Positions 48,596 through 58,005 of a stretch of DNA of 64,000 nt are shown here, piece after piece. The notes below the pieces were generated by a model. That model was not told where the DNA came from, ran no database searches, and saw only the letters and a list, made by a program, of their open reading frames with translations. The translations under genes and the position numbers were made by a program. Origin of the DNA: Pantoea septica (GTDB lineage: Bacteria; Pseudomonadota; Gammaproteobacteria; Enterobacterales; Enterobacteriaceae); NCBI RefSeq assembly GCF_002095575.1, contig NZ_MLJJ01000010.1, positions 1-64,000 of the forward strand. The letters are read 5' to 3'. The first letter of the stretch is position 1. Each line of letters opens with the position of its first letter.

Positions 48596-48614
48596 ATTAA
48601 AACATCGTTTCAAA
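48596..48614 (+). promoter_or_regulatory. KdgR-like operator upstream of the TRAP operon
   Basis: ATTAAAACATCGTTTCAAA fits the KdgR consensus AATRAAAYNNYRTTTYATT at 14 of 17 defined positions. It lies about 135 bp before dctP in the 334-bp exbB-dctP region, which also holds the possible Fur box. Confidence 0.55.
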
Positions 48615-48747
48615 ATGTGAGCTTGTTCATTCAATCAACATTGCCGCATTTTCAGCCAGCGCGATTTGCCTATTCTGGCAGCACGCGGGCCACTTCCTCT
48701 GCCGCCTATGACCTGTGCCCTCCTCTATCTGCCTGGAGAAAAAAATA

Positions 48748-49725
48748 ATGAGAGTGAATAAATGGATTCTTGCCGTTTCCGTCTCTGCTGCGCTCGGCCT
48801 GAGCGCGGCTCCGGCATCGGCGAAGGTATTAAAAGTGGCGGAGGTCCAGCCCGCTGGCTATCCCACCGTCGTGGCGCTGCAGCATATGGGTGACAAGCTG
48901 AAACAGGCTACTAACGGACGGCTGGAGATGAGAGTCTACGCAGGCGGCGTGCTGGGCGACGAAGATCAGACGCTGCAGCAGGTGCAGCTTGGCGCCATCG
49001 ACATGATTCGCGTCTCGCTGGCGCCGGTCACCACCATCGCGCCGGAAACCAGCGTGCTGACGCTGCCCTATATTTTTCGCGACGTCGACCATATGCACAA
49101 GGTGCTGGACGGCGAGGTCGGCAAGCAAATAGTCGACAAATTCGACGCCGACGCCAACGCGCGCATGGTCTTTCTCGGCTGGACCGACGCGGGCGAGCGC
49201 AACATGATCACCAAAAAGCCGCTCGGCAAGCCGGACGATCTCAAAGGGATGAAAATCCGCGTGCAGAACAGCGCCATCTCGCTGGCGACGCTGAAAGCGA
49301 TGGGCGCGAATCCGGTGGCGATGGGCGTCAGCGAAGTCTTCAGCGCCATGCAGACCGGCGTGGTGGACGGCACGGAAAACAACCCGCCGACCTTCGTCGC
49401 CCACAACTATCTGCCGGTCGCCAAGTACTACACCCTGACCGGCCACTTTATCCAGCCGGAGATGATCCTCTTTTCCAAAACCTCGTGGGCGCGCCTGTCG
49501 CCGGAAGATCAGACCCTGCTGAAAAAGCTCGGCAAAGAGGCGCAGGATGAGGAGCGCCAGCTGTGGGCGACCTACACCCAGCAGTCGATCGAGAAGATGA
49601 AAGCGGGCGGCGTGACCTTTCAGGAGACCGACAGAGACTATTTCATGAAAGCGACGCAGCCGGTGCGCGATCGGTTTGGCGGCAAGTATCAGGATCTGAT
49701 GACGCAAATCGCCGACGTTAAATAA
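48748..49725 (+). CDS. dctP: TRAP transporter substrate-binding protein (DctP family)
   Basis: 325 residues from ATG 48748, chosen for the GGAG site and the signal peptide ending at PASA. It is a periplasmic binding protein of the DctP fold. The conserved Arg that binds the substrate carboxylate lies in MKIRVQNS. Other family blocks are GVLGDEDQTLQQVQLGAID and GVVDGTENNP. It captures an organic or sugar acid for the DctQM membrane parts encoded next. The KdgR-like operator suggests a hexuronate- or pectin-derived acid; this is inference. Confidence 0.92.
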   Translation: MRVNKWILAVSVSAALGLSAAPASAKVLKVAEVQPAGYPTVVALQHMGDKLKQATNGRLEMRVYAGGVLGDEDQTLQQVQLGAIDMIRVSLAPVTTIAPETSVLTLPYIFRDVDHMHKVLDGEVGKQIVDKFDADANARMVFLGWTDAGERNMITKKPLGKPDDLKGMKIRVQNSAISLATLKAMGANPVAMGVSEVFSAMQTGVVDGTENNPPTFVAHNYLPVAKYYTLTGHFIQPEMILFSKTSWARLSPEDQTLLKKLGKEAQDEERQLWATYTQQSIEKMKAGGVTFQETDRDYFMKATQPVRDRFGGKYQDLMTQIADVK

Positions 49726-49771
49726 CCTTCCGCCGCCGCGCCTTCCGCGCGGCGCTATTCAGGTAACGCAT

Positions 49772-50278
49772 ATGAACCGATACTCTCGTCTGATGGATGG
49801 GCTCTATCTGCTGTGCATGGGCATCGCCGCCGTCGCGCTGTTGATTATGGTGACGGTCATCCCTGTCGGCATTTTTGCCCGCTATGTGCTCAACGGCGCG
49901 CTGGCCTGGCCCGAGCCGGTCGCCATCGTCTGCATGATCATTTTCACCTTTATCGGCGCGCCGGTCGGTTTCCGCGCCGGCACTCATATCTGCGTCTCGA
50001 TGGTGACCGATCGCCTGTCGCCCGCCGCGCAGCGGCTGATGCTGCGCCTGTGCGATCTGTTGATGGTGGTGACCTGTTTGATCATCTTCCAGGCGAGCTA
50101 CAACCTGTGCGTGGCGATGTGGATCCAGCCGCTCGCCTCGCTTCCCTCGGTGACCTACGGCGAAATGTATTTGCCCATCCCCATCGGCGCGCTGTTTACC
50201 CTGCTGTTTGTTATCGAGCGGCTGCTGAACGGCGATCAAAGCCAGCGGCCGGTGGTGGTTTTAGGCGGCACACATTAA
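49772..50278 (+). CDS. dctQ: TRAP transporter small permease (DctQ family)
   Basis: 168 residues with four membrane helices and the DctQ-typical segment RYVLNGALAWPEPVA. It forms the Na+-dependent TRAP permease with DctM. It lies 46 bp after dctP and 9 bp before dctM, in one operon. Confidence 0.9.
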   Translation: MNRYSRLMDGLYLLCMGIAAVALLIMVTVIPVGIFARYVLNGALAWPEPVAIVCMIIFTFIGAPVGFRAGTHICVSMVTDRLSPAAQRLMLRLCDLLMVVTCLIIFQASYNLCVAMWIQPLASLPSVTYGEMYLPIPIGALFTLLFVIERLLNGDQSQRPVVVLGGTH

Positions 50279-50287
50279 GGAGCGACC

Positions 50288-51574
50288 ATGGACGCATTGA
50301 TGTTGATCGGCAGCCTGATTGTGCTGCTGTTGTTGGGATTTCCCGTCGCCTTCGCCGTAGGCCTTAGCGCCTTTATCGGCGCCTGGTGGATCGATCTGCC
50401 GCTGGAAGCGGTGGTTATTCAAATTACGAACGGCGTAAACAAGTTCTCGCTGCTGACCATCCCCTTCTTTATCCTGGCGGGGGCGATTATGGCGGAGGGC
50501 GGCATCGCGCGGCGGCTGGTGAACTTCGCCTATATCTTTGTCGGCTTTATCCGCGGCGGTTTGTCGCTGGTGAATATTGTCGCATCGACCTTTTTCGGCG
50601 CGATTTCCGGCTCGTCGGTGGCGGATACCGCTTCGATTGGCTCGGTGATGATCCCGCAGATGGAGCAGAAAGGCTATCCGCGCGACTTCGCGGCGGCGGT
50701 CACCGCCAGCGGATCGGTGCAGGCGGTGCTGACGCCGCCCAGCCATAACTCGGTGATCTACTCGCTGGCGACCGGCGGCGTGGTGACTATCTCCTCGCTG
50801 TTCGTCGCCGGCATTTTTCCCGGTCTGCTGCTGGGCTTCTGCCTGATGGTGATGTGCCTTGCCTTCGCGCGCAAGCGCGGCTACCCCAAAGGCGAGCGCA
50901 TTCCATTTCGCCAGGCGGTGAAGATCTTCTTCGACGCCTTCTGGGGCCTCTTTACCATCGTGATCATCCTGGGCGGCATCCTCTCCGGCATTTTTACCGC
51001 GTCGGAGTCGGCGGCGATCGCCTGCCTGTGGGCCTTCTTCGTCACCATGTTTATCTATCGCGACTTTAAGTGGAGCCAGCTGCATATCCTGCTGTTCCGC
51101 ACGATCAAGACGGTGACTATCGTGATGGTGCTGATCGCCTTCGCGGCGGGCTTCGGCGCGGTCATGACCTTTATGCAGCTGCCGACCCTTATCACCGACG
51201 CCTTTACCAGCCTGTCGGACAACAAGTACGTCATCCTGATGTGCATTAACGTCTTGCTGCTGGTGATCGGCACGCTGTTGGATATGGCGCCGATTATCCT
51301 GATCCTGACGCCGGTGCTGCTGCCGGTGGCGACTGCGCTCGGCATCGATCCGGTGCACTTAGGCATGATCATGATGACCAACCTCGGCATCGGGTTGATC
51401 ACCCCGCCAGTCGGCACGGTGCTGTTTGTCGCCAGCGCGGTGAGCAAACAGAAAATCGAGCAGGTGGTGGGCGCGATGCTGCCTTTTTACGGCCTGCTTT
51501 TTATCGTGCTGATGCTAATCACCTATATCCCGGCGATTTCGCTGTGGCTGCCGCATATGATGGGGGTGATGTAA
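50288..51574 (+). CDS. dctM: TRAP transporter large permease (DctM family)
   Basis: 428 residues with about 12 hydrophobic segments. It carries FFILAGAIMAEGGIARRLV, GAISGSSVADTASIGSVMIP and the re-entrant TPPVG motif (GLITPPVGTVL). It is the ion-coupled transport subunit, elevator type. It is the last gene of the TRAP operon, followed by a GC hairpin. Confidence 0.95.
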   Translation: MDALMLIGSLIVLLLLGFPVAFAVGLSAFIGAWWIDLPLEAVVIQITNGVNKFSLLTIPFFILAGAIMAEGGIARRLVNFAYIFVGFIRGGLSLVNIVASTFFGAISGSSVADTASIGSVMIPQMEQKGYPRDFAAAVTASGSVQAVLTPPSHNSVIYSLATGGVVTISSLFVAGIFPGLLLGFCLMVMCLAFARKRGYPKGERIPFRQAVKIFFDAFWGLFTIVIILGGILSGIFTASESAAIACLWAFFVTMFIYRDFKWSQLHILLFRTIKTVTIVMVLIAFAAGFGAVMTFMQLPTLITDAFTSLSDNKYVILMCINVLLLVIGTLLDMAPIILILTPVLLPVATALGIDPVHLGMIMMTNLGIGLITPPVGTVLFVASAVSKQKIEQVVGAMLPFYGLLFIVLMLITYIPAISLWLPHMMGVM

Positions 51575-51584
51575 CCGGCTGAAA

Positions 51585-51605
51585 GGCGGCGCTTCGCGCG
51601 CCGCC
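51585..51605 (+). terminator. GC hairpin after dctM
   Basis: An 8-bp perfect stem GGCGGCGC/GCGCCGCC with loop TTCGC begins 10 bp after the stop. No T run follows, so it may be a weak terminator before metC. Confidence 0.45.
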
Positions 51606-51709
51606 CGTCCGCCCTCGGGCAGGTTCTGAATATCAGGATTTGGGGTCAACCCTGACCGGCAATTCGTGGTAACGTGAAGGCTTTGTAGCAGGCCGCAGGG
51701 CAGAGACGA

Positions 51710-52900
51710 ATGACGACCAAAAAAATCGATACCACCTTAGTCAGCGCCGGACGCAGCAAACGTTATACGCAGGGCGCAGTCAACAGCGTGATTCAGCGCG
51801 CCTCGTCGCTGGTGTTCGATAGCGTCGCCGATAAAAAGCGCGCTACGGCGGGACGCGCCGCCGGCGAACTCTTCTATGGCCGCCGCGGCACCCTGACCCA
51901 CTTCTCGCTGCAGGAGGCAATGACTGAGCTGGAGGGCGGCGCGGGCTGCGTGCTCTACCCCTGTGGCGCGGCAGCGGTTGCGAACGCCATTCTCTCGTTC
52001 GTCGACGCGGGGGATCATGTGCTGATGTGCGGCGCCGTCTACGAGCCGACGCAGGACTTCTGCACCAAAATCCTCAGCAAGCTCGGCGTCGCCACCACCT
52101 TTTACGATCACACCCTCGGCAGCGAAATCGGCGCGCTGGTGCGCCCGGAAACCCGCGTGGTATTTCTCGAGTCTCCAGCCTCCATCACCATGGAGGTGCA
52201 GGACATCCCGGCGATCGTCGCGGCGGTGCGCGCAAAGGCGCCGGACGCGGTGATCATGATGGATAACACCTGGGCGGCGGGCTTTTTCTTCAACGCGCTG
52301 GCGCACGGCGTCGATATCTCGATTCAGGCGGGCACCAAATATCTGATCGGCCACAGCGACGCGATGATCGGCACCGCGGTGGCGAACGCGCGCTGCTGGG
52401 AGCAGCTGCGCGAGAACTCCTATCTGATGGGCCAGACGGTAGACGCCGACAGCGCCTATATGGCGAGCCGCGGCCTGCGCACCCTCGCCACGCGCCTGCG
52501 CCAGCATGAGGCGAGCGCGCTGCAGGTAGCGGAATGGCTGGCGACGCGACCGGAAGTGGCGCGCGTCAACCATCCGGCGCTGGCGCAGAACAAAGGTCAC
52601 GCCTTCTGGAAACGCGACTTCAGCGGCAGCAGCGGCCTGTTTTCTTTCGTGCTGCATGAAAAACTCAGCGGCGAAAAACTGGCGCATTATCTCGATCGCT
52701 TCCACCATTTCAGCATGGCCTACTCGTGGGGCGGCTACGAGTCGCTGATTCTGGCGAATCAGCCGGAAGAGCTGGCGGCGATCAGGCCAGCGGGCGGCGT
52801 CGACTTTGACGGCACGCTGGTGCGTCTGCATATTGGTCTGGAGCATGTCGACGACCTGATTGACGATTTAACGGCAGGTTTTGCACGCCTGACGCAGTAA
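51710..52900 (+). CDS. metC: Cystathionine beta-lyase MetC
   Basis: PLP enzyme of methionine synthesis that cleaves cystathionine to homocysteine, pyruvate and ammonia. It has 396 residues (E. coli 395), with the PLP Lys210 in [20 protein letters not shown] and YGRRGTLTH. It is convergent with nothing; yghB follows on the same strand. In E. coli metC is directly beside exbBD, but here the TRAP operon separates them. A clear MetJ box was not found. Confidence 0.96.
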   Translation: MTTKKIDTTLVSAGRSKRYTQGAVNSVIQRASSLVFDSVADKKRATAGRAAGELFYGRRGTLTHFSLQEAMTELEGGAGCVLYPCGAAAVANAILSFVDAGDHVLMCGAVYEPTQDFCTKILSKLGVATTFYDHTLGSEIGALVRPETRVVFLESPASITMEVQDIPAIVAAVRAKAPDAVIMMDNTWAAGFFFNALAHGVDISIQAGTKYLIGHSDAMIGTAVANARCWEQLRENSYLMGQTVDADSAYMASRGLRTLATRLRQHEASALQVAEWLATRPEVARVNHPALAQNKGHAFWKRDFSGSSGLFSFVLHEKLSGEKLAHYLDRFHHFSMAYSWGGYESLILANQPEELAAIRPAGGVDFDGTLVRLHIGLEHVDDLIDDLTAGFARLTQ

Positions 52901-53005
52901 TAACTTAAACAGAACCTCAACCACGCCATGGTGACCGGCCGCAGATCAAATCTCTCTGCCGGATTGCCGCTAAAATAGACTCCTTGTGACTCGATGGGAT
53001 AGCAG

Positions 53006-53668
53006 ATGAGTGTTTTACACGAGATTGTTCATGCGCTCTGGCATCAGGATTTCGCCGCGCTGGCCGATCCAAATGTGGTTTGGGTAGTTTACGGCGTGAT
53101 GTTTCTGACGCTGTTTCTGGAGAACGGGCTGCTTCCCGCCTCTTTTTTGCCGGGCGACAGCCTGCTGCTGCTGGCGGGCGCGATGGTCGCCAAAGGCGTG
53201 ATGGATTTTGTCCCCACCATGGTGATCCTTACCACGGCCGCCAGCCTCGGCTGCTGGCTGAGCTACCTTCAGGGACGGTGGCTCGGCAACACGCGCCTGG
53301 TGAAAAGCTGGCTGATGCACCTGCCGGCGCAATATCATCAGCGCGCGTGGCAGCTGTTCAATCGTCACGGCCTGATGGCGCTGCTGGTTGGCCGCTTCCT
53401 GGCGTTCGTGCGCACCATTCTGCCAACCATGGCGGGCATTTCCGGCCTGCAGAACGGCCGTTTCCAGCTGTTTAACTGGCTGAGCGGGCTGCTGTGGGTG
53501 GCGATTGTCGTGGCGTTTGGCTACGGCATCAGTCAGGTGCCCTTTATCAAACGCCATGAAGATCAGGTGATGGCGATCCTGATGGTGCTGCCGATGGTGC
53601 TGCTGTTTGTCGGCCTCGCGGGCAGCATCGTGGTGATCTGGAAAAAACGTCGCCAGAAACAGGCCTGA
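53006..53668 (+). CDS. yghB: DedA-family inner-membrane protein YghB
   Basis: 220 residues with several membrane segments. It has the DedA marks [16 protein letters not shown] and the [16 protein letters not shown] motif with essential Arg. DedA proteins are linked to undecaprenyl phosphate and membrane lipid recycling and to proton motive force. It lies between metC and yqhC as in E. coli, and its stop is 11 bp from the convergent yqhC stop. Confidence 0.95.
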   Translation: MSVLHEIVHALWHQDFAALADPNVVWVVYGVMFLTLFLENGLLPASFLPGDSLLLLAGAMVAKGVMDFVPTMVILTTAASLGCWLSYLQGRWLGNTRLVKSWLMHLPAQYHQRAWQLFNRHGLMALLVGRFLAFVRTILPTMAGISGLQNGRFQLFNWLSGLLWVAIVVAFGYGISQVPFIKRHEDQVMAILMVLPMVLLFVGLAGSIVVIWKKRRQKQA

Positions 53669-53678
53669 TCGCGCGGCG

Positions 53679-54587
53679 TCAGGCCTGTGGTTCCGCCACT
53701 GTCTGACGCACGCGGCTAATCTCCTCTCCCGGCGTCACGCCGAAATAGCGCTTAAACTCCCGTGAAAACTGCGATGGGCTTTCGTAGCCCACCCGCACCG
53801 CCGCCGCGCTCGCCTTCAGCCCGTCATGCAGCATCAGCAGCCGCGCCTGATGCAGACGGTAGCGCTTCAGGTACTGCAGCGGCGAGGTTTGCGTCACCGC
53901 CTTGAAGTTGTGATGAAACGCCGAGACGCTCATGTTTACCTCCGCCGCCAGCGCATCGACGCTGAGGTTGTCCGCATAGTGGTTTTCAATGCGGCGCAGC
54001 GCGCGGGCGATCTGGCTAAACTGGGTCTGGCGGCTCACCAGCGACAGCAGCGCGCCGCCCGTCGGCCCGGTCAGCACGTAGTAGATAATCTCCCGCACGA
54101 TCTGCGGCCCCAGCACGCGCGCGTCGCGCGGATGCACCATAACGTCCAGCAGGCGCTCCGCCGCGCACAGCATCGGCTCGGTCAGCCAGGCAGAGTGAAT
54201 GCCGGAAGTCTGCGGCTGCGGCTGGAAATCTTCGTCGTCGCCGATTTCGATCAGCAGATCCTGCAGGCTGGCGGTGTCGACCGTCAGGAACATGCCGGCG
54301 ACCGGCTCTTCCGGCGACGCCCAGGTTTCGCACTCGACCGGCAGCGGCACGGTGAGCATCAAATATTTCGTGGCGTCATAGGTAAAAACGGTGCTGCCGA
54401 GATAGCCGGTTTTGCTGCCCTGAAACAGAATCACGATACCGGGCTGGTACATCATCGGCGTACGCGGCTGATATTGATTAAGGTAGATCAGGTTGACGTT
54501 TTGCACCGGGCAAAGGCGGTTGCGTCCGTGGGTCATTAAGGTCACGACCTGGTTCGCCAGGTGCTGACACAAAGCTTCGTGCGCCAT
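53679..54587 (-). CDS. yqhC: AraC-family aldehyde-responsive activator YqhC
   Basis: 302 residues. An N-terminal cupin-like AraC_N domain ([20 protein letters not shown]) is followed by two C-terminal helix-turn-helix motifs ([18 protein letters not shown] and [19 protein letters not shown]). It is highly similar to E. coli YqhC, which activates yqhD-dkgA on exposure to glyoxal and other aldehydes. The frame opens at 54644, but ATG 54587 with GAGAG upstream matches the family. It is divergent from dkgA, its expected target. Confidence 0.92.
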   Translation of the reverse strand: MAHEALCQHLANQVVTLMTHGRNRLCPVQNVNLIYLNQYQPRTPMMYQPGIVILFQGSKTGYLGSTVFTYDATKYLMLTVPLPVECETWASPEEPVAGMFLTVDTASLQDLLIEIGDDEDFQPQPQTSGIHSAWLTEPMLCAAERLLDVMVHPRDARVLGPQIVREIIYYVLTGPTGGALLSLVSRQTQFSQIARALRRIENHYADNLSVDALAAEVNMSVSAFHHNFKAVTQTSPLQYLKRYRLHQARLLMLHDGLKASAAAVRVGYESPSQFSREFKRYFGVTPGEEISRVRQTVAEPQA

Positions 54588-54780
54588 GCATATCTCTCGC
54601 AGGATAAAGAAACCAGTCTGCCAGGCTGCTGCGAAATTCGCCACTGAAATGGAGAAACAGGCAAGACTTCCGCAGAATCAGGCAGGGCGGGAAACGGAAT
54701 TGCCGCCCACAATGAAACGGGGGCAGGTTTGTTGACTAGACTTAAGCCTCACAGGTTCACTGCAACAGAAAGGAGCACCT

Positions 54781-55605
54781 ATGGCAGATCAACCGATTAT
54801 CAAACTGCACGACGGCAATATGATGCCGCAGCTGGGGCTTGGCGTATGGCAGGCAAGCAACGAAGATGCCCACCGCGCCGTGCTTAAGGCGCTGGAGGTC
54901 GGCTACCGCTCGATCGACACCGCTGCCGCCTATAAAAACGAAGAGGCGATCGGCCAGGCGTTACAGGATACCGACGTGCCGCGCGAAGAGATTTTCGTTA
55001 CCACCAAACTGTGGAATGACGATCAGCAGAATGTGCAGCAGGCGATGGAAACCAGCCTGAAAAAACTGCAGCTGGAGCAGGTCGATCTCTACCTGATGCA
55101 CTGGCCGTGCCCGGAGAAAGATCACTATGTCGATGCCTGGAAAGAGATGATCAAGCTGCAGCAGCAGGGGCTAACCAAAAGCATCGGCGTCTGTAACTTC
55201 CACGAAGCGCACCTGAAGCGCCTGCTGGATGAAACCGGCGTCTCGCCGGTCGTCAATCAGATCGAGCTGCATCCGATGCTGCAGCAGCGCACGCTGCACG
55301 CGTGGAATGCCATGCATCAGATCCAGACCGAGTCCTGGAGCCCGCTGGCGCAGGGCGGCGAAGGCGTGTTCGATCAGGAGATTATTCGCCAGCTGGCGAA
55401 GAAGTACGGCAAAACCCCGGCGCAAATCGTTATCCGCTGGCACCTCGACAGCGGGCTGGTGGTGATCCCGAAATCAGTGACGCCTGAGCGTATCGCGGAG
55501 AATTTCGCCGTGTTCGATTTCCGGCTGGAGAAGCCGGAGCTGAGCGAAATCGCGAAGCTGGATCGCGGCAACCGTCTGGGACCGGACCCGGAAACCTTCA
55601 ATTAA
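54781..55605 (+). CDS. dkgA: Aldo-keto reductase DkgA (2,5-diketo-D-gluconate reductase A)
   Basis: 274-residue NADPH-dependent AKR. The catalytic tetrad is visible: Asp46, Tyr51 (AAAYKNEEA), Lys76 (TTKLWND) and His107 (LMHWPCP). The cofactor motif IPKSVTPERI is near the C-terminus. It reduces 2,5-diketogluconate, methylglyoxal and other aldehydes. AAAGGAG precedes the ATG. It is divergent from yqhC without yqhD between them, unlike E. coli. Confidence 0.95.
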   Translation: MADQPIIKLHDGNMMPQLGLGVWQASNEDAHRAVLKALEVGYRSIDTAAAYKNEEAIGQALQDTDVPREEIFVTTKLWNDDQQNVQQAMETSLKKLQLEQVDLYLMHWPCPEKDHYVDAWKEMIKLQQQGLTKSIGVCNFHEAHLKRLLDETGVSPVVNQIELHPMLQQRTLHAWNAMHQIQTESWSPLAQGGEGVFDQEIIRQLAKKYGKTPAQIVIRWHLDSGLVVIPKSVTPERIAENFAVFDFRLEKPELSEIAKLDRGNRLGPDPETFN

Positions 55606-55615
55606 TGCAGGCTAC

Positions 55616-55647
55616 GCGCGCTGTCCTTGCGGGCAGCGCGCCCTTTT
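55616..55647 (+). terminator. dkgA terminator
   Basis: An 8-bp perfect stem GCGCGCTG/CAGCGCGC with a 10-base loop is followed by CCTTTT, 11 bp after the dkgA stop. It also faces the end of ftsP. Confidence 0.75.
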
Positions 55648-55658
55648 CGCCTGGCTCC

Positions 55659-57089
55659 TTACGCCGTCGGCTGCACCAGCAGCTGCCCCGCCGTGCCGAG
55701 ATCGGCCAGCTCCAGCGTCTGGCTGTAGTAGACGAAGGGGAAATGATCGGACGAGCTTTGCGGAAAGCTCACCAGCAGCTCGACCTCGCCATCCACCCAG
55801 ACGGTGTCTTTCCAGCCGCGATCTTCGCCCATCGGCTGCGCGCCGTTGACGCTCTTGATCAGGAACATCGCCCCCTGAATATGCATCGCCTGCGGCCGGT
55901 CGGCGCGCAGGATCCAGCGTTCGAAGGTGCCCTGCTGCACGGTGGTGTCGATGCGGTTCATATCCCACTGCGCGCCGTTGATGCCCGGCAGATCTTCGCC
56001 GATGCGGAATTCGCGCGTGCGCGTCGCCATGCCGTCGAGGATCTGATCCGCCAGCAGGCGCATCGGCAGATTATCGGTCACCAGCGGCAGCAGACCGGTC
56101 GGACGCAGCGTCAGCACCAGCGTGTTGGTGAGGATCGATGAGGGTTCGAACAGGCCGCGCAGGCGGTCCATAATGCCCGCCGCCGTGCCGGCGGTAATCG
56201 ATACCTCGTCGCCCTGAGACATATCGATCAGCACTTCGCGGCGCTCGCCTGGCGCCAGCGAGAGCTGCTGCACCGCCACCGGCGCGGGCAGAAAGCCCTG
56301 ATCGCTGGCGATAACGGTAAAGGGGCGGTTATCGCTCAGCGACAGCTGGTAGCGCCGCGCGTTCGAGGCGTTGAGCAGGCGCAGGCGCACCCAGCCGCGC
56401 GACACCTCGACAAAGGGATTCTGCACGCCGTTGACCAGCAGCACGTCGCCGAGAAAGCCGCCGTCGCGCGGCGGATCGTAGGCGGGCGTGCCGAAGTTAT
56501 CGAGGCGCTTGTCCTGAATGATCAGCGGGAAGTCGTCGACGCCGTAGTGGCGCGGCAGCGGCAGCTGCTTGCTCACCTCATCCTCGATAAGCCACATGCC
56601 CGCCAGCCCGTTGTAGATGTGCGGCGCCATGCGGTTCGGCGTGCTGGCGTGATACCAGCAGGTCGCGGCGTTCTGGCGGATCGGCAGCACCGGCGCCCAG
56701 TCAGCGCCGGCGGACATCATGCGCGGCGCGCCGCCCATCAGCGCGCCAGGCACCTGCAGGCCGCTGACGGTCATCGCCACCGGCTCGTTAAGACGGTTGC
56801 TGTAGATGAGCTTAACGTCGTCGCCGCTGTAGACGCGCACCGTCGGGCCGAGATAGAGCCCGTTTACGCCCCATACCGGCACTTTGTTGTTGTTGCCGAG
56901 AAAGGACCAGTGGCTGCGCATCAGCGTCAGAAAGATCGGCTGACCGCGACGCGATTCGATAAGCGGCGGCACCGGCAGCGGCGTATCGCCGCCGGGCGCG
57001 GAGGCGGCGCGCGCCGCAGAAGGTAGGAGACCTGCGCTAAGCGCAGCGCCAGCAGAAAGCTGGATAAACTGTCGTCTGCTGAAAGACAT
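55659..57089 (-). CDS. ftsP: Cell division protein FtsP (SufI)
   Basis: 476 residues. A twin-arginine signal (SRRQFIQLSAG) ends at ARA, and three cupredoxin domains of the multicopper-oxidase fold follow. As in E. coli FtsP, the copper-binding histidines of true oxidases are not in evidence. It is exported folded by Tat and stabilises the divisome under stress. It is downstream of plsC on the same strand, as in E. coli. Confidence 0.95.
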   Translation of the reverse strand: MSFSRRQFIQLSAGAALSAGLLPSAARAASAPGGDTPLPVPPLIESRRGQPIFLTLMRSHWSFLGNNNKVPVWGVNGLYLGPTVRVYSGDDVKLIYSNRLNEPVAMTVSGLQVPGALMGGAPRMMSAGADWAPVLPIRQNAATCWYHASTPNRMAPHIYNGLAGMWLIEDEVSKQLPLPRHYGVDDFPLIIQDKRLDNFGTPAYDPPRDGGFLGDVLLVNGVQNPFVEVSRGWVRLRLLNASNARRYQLSLSDNRPFTVIASDQGFLPAPVAVQQLSLAPGERREVLIDMSQGDEVSITAGTAAGIMDRLRGLFEPSSILTNTLVLTLRPTGLLPLVTDNLPMRLLADQILDGMATRTREFRIGEDLPGINGAQWDMNRIDTTVQQGTFERWILRADRPQAMHIQGAMFLIKSVNGAQPMGEDRGWKDTVWVDGEVELLVSFPQSSSDHFPFVYYSQTLELADLGTAGQLLVQPTA

Positions 57090-57221
57090 AGAACGTCAAA
57101 CCCTTTACGCGTGGCGCTTGCGCGCCAGCCGATTGTTATTCTTGATTTATTGCTGTGTTGCGTCGCGGCGGGCAGAGCGCGCCGCGTGCATCCGTGCGGG
57201 TGCCGACGAGAGGCTGGCCGG

Positions 57222-57959
57222 TCAGAGTTTACCGCTTTTTTCGCGCGCTTCGACTTCGGCGTTGAGCGCTTCCAGTTTCTCCATCATCATCTCACGACAA
57301 TGGGTGGCGAGCTTGCGCACCGACTGCGTGGTGTAGCCGCTGGTGTCGACCGGCGGCAGCATCTCGACGATCACCAGCCCGTTTTTCAGGCGGTTAAGGT
57401 CGATCTTGCCGTGCGTGTTGGAGACCACGATAGGAATAATGGGCACGCCTGCCGCCACGGCCGCATGGAACGCGCCGGTTTTAAAAGGTAGCAGACCACG
57501 GCCGCGGCTGCGCGTGCCTTCGGGGAACATCCAGAACGAGATGCGCTTCTTTTTAAACTGATCGATCAGCTGGCTGATGGTGCCGTGCGCCTTCGAGCGG
57601 TTGTCCCGGTCAATCAGCAGGTTGCCGGTCAGCCAGTAGAGCAGACCGAAGAACGGTACCCACAGCAGGCTCTTTTTGCCCACCGTTACGGTCGTCGGCT
57701 GAACAATCTTCGCCGCCGTGATCATGTCGTAGTTGTTCTGGTGGTTGGCGATATAGATAGCGTTGCCGTAGTGGGCCGCCTCAGGCGGTTTACGCAGCTC
57801 GACCTTTATGCCGAATACGCCGGAAAGACGGCCGAAGAGATGGCCGAAGGTGGCGACGTGGCGCGGGTTGCGCGGCGAAAACAGACACCAGATGCAGCCG
57901 AAAACGCAGACCAGAATCGAGTAAATCACCACAAAGATGGTGCGCAGTACTAATAACAT
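57222..57959 (-). CDS. plsC: 1-acyl-sn-glycerol-3-phosphate acyltransferase PlsC
   Basis: 245 residues, exactly as in E. coli. It adds the sn-2 acyl chain to lysophosphatidate, giving phosphatidate, at the inner membrane. An N-terminal hydrophobic segment precedes the HX4D motif NHQNNYD and the substrate motif FPEGTRSRGRG. The frame is open into parC, but ATG 57959 (MLLVLRTIF) is the family start and lies 46 bp after the parC stop. Essential gene, cotranscribed with parC likely. Confidence 0.97.
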   Translation of the reverse strand: MLLVLRTIFVVIYSILVCVFGCIWCLFSPRNPRHVATFGHLFGRLSGVFGIKVELRKPPEAAHYGNAIYIANHQNNYDMITAAKIVQPTTVTVGKKSLLWVPFFGLLYWLTGNLLIDRDNRSKAHGTISQLIDQFKKKRISFWMFPEGTRSRGRGLLPFKTGAFHAAVAAGVPIIPIVVSNTHGKIDLNRLKNGLVIVEMLPPVDTSGYTTQSVRKLATHCREMMMEKLEALNAEVEAREKSGKL

Positions 57960-58005
57960 ATATCCCTCATTATGGCGCGGCGGAGAGAAGGCTCCGCCGC
58001 ATTGC

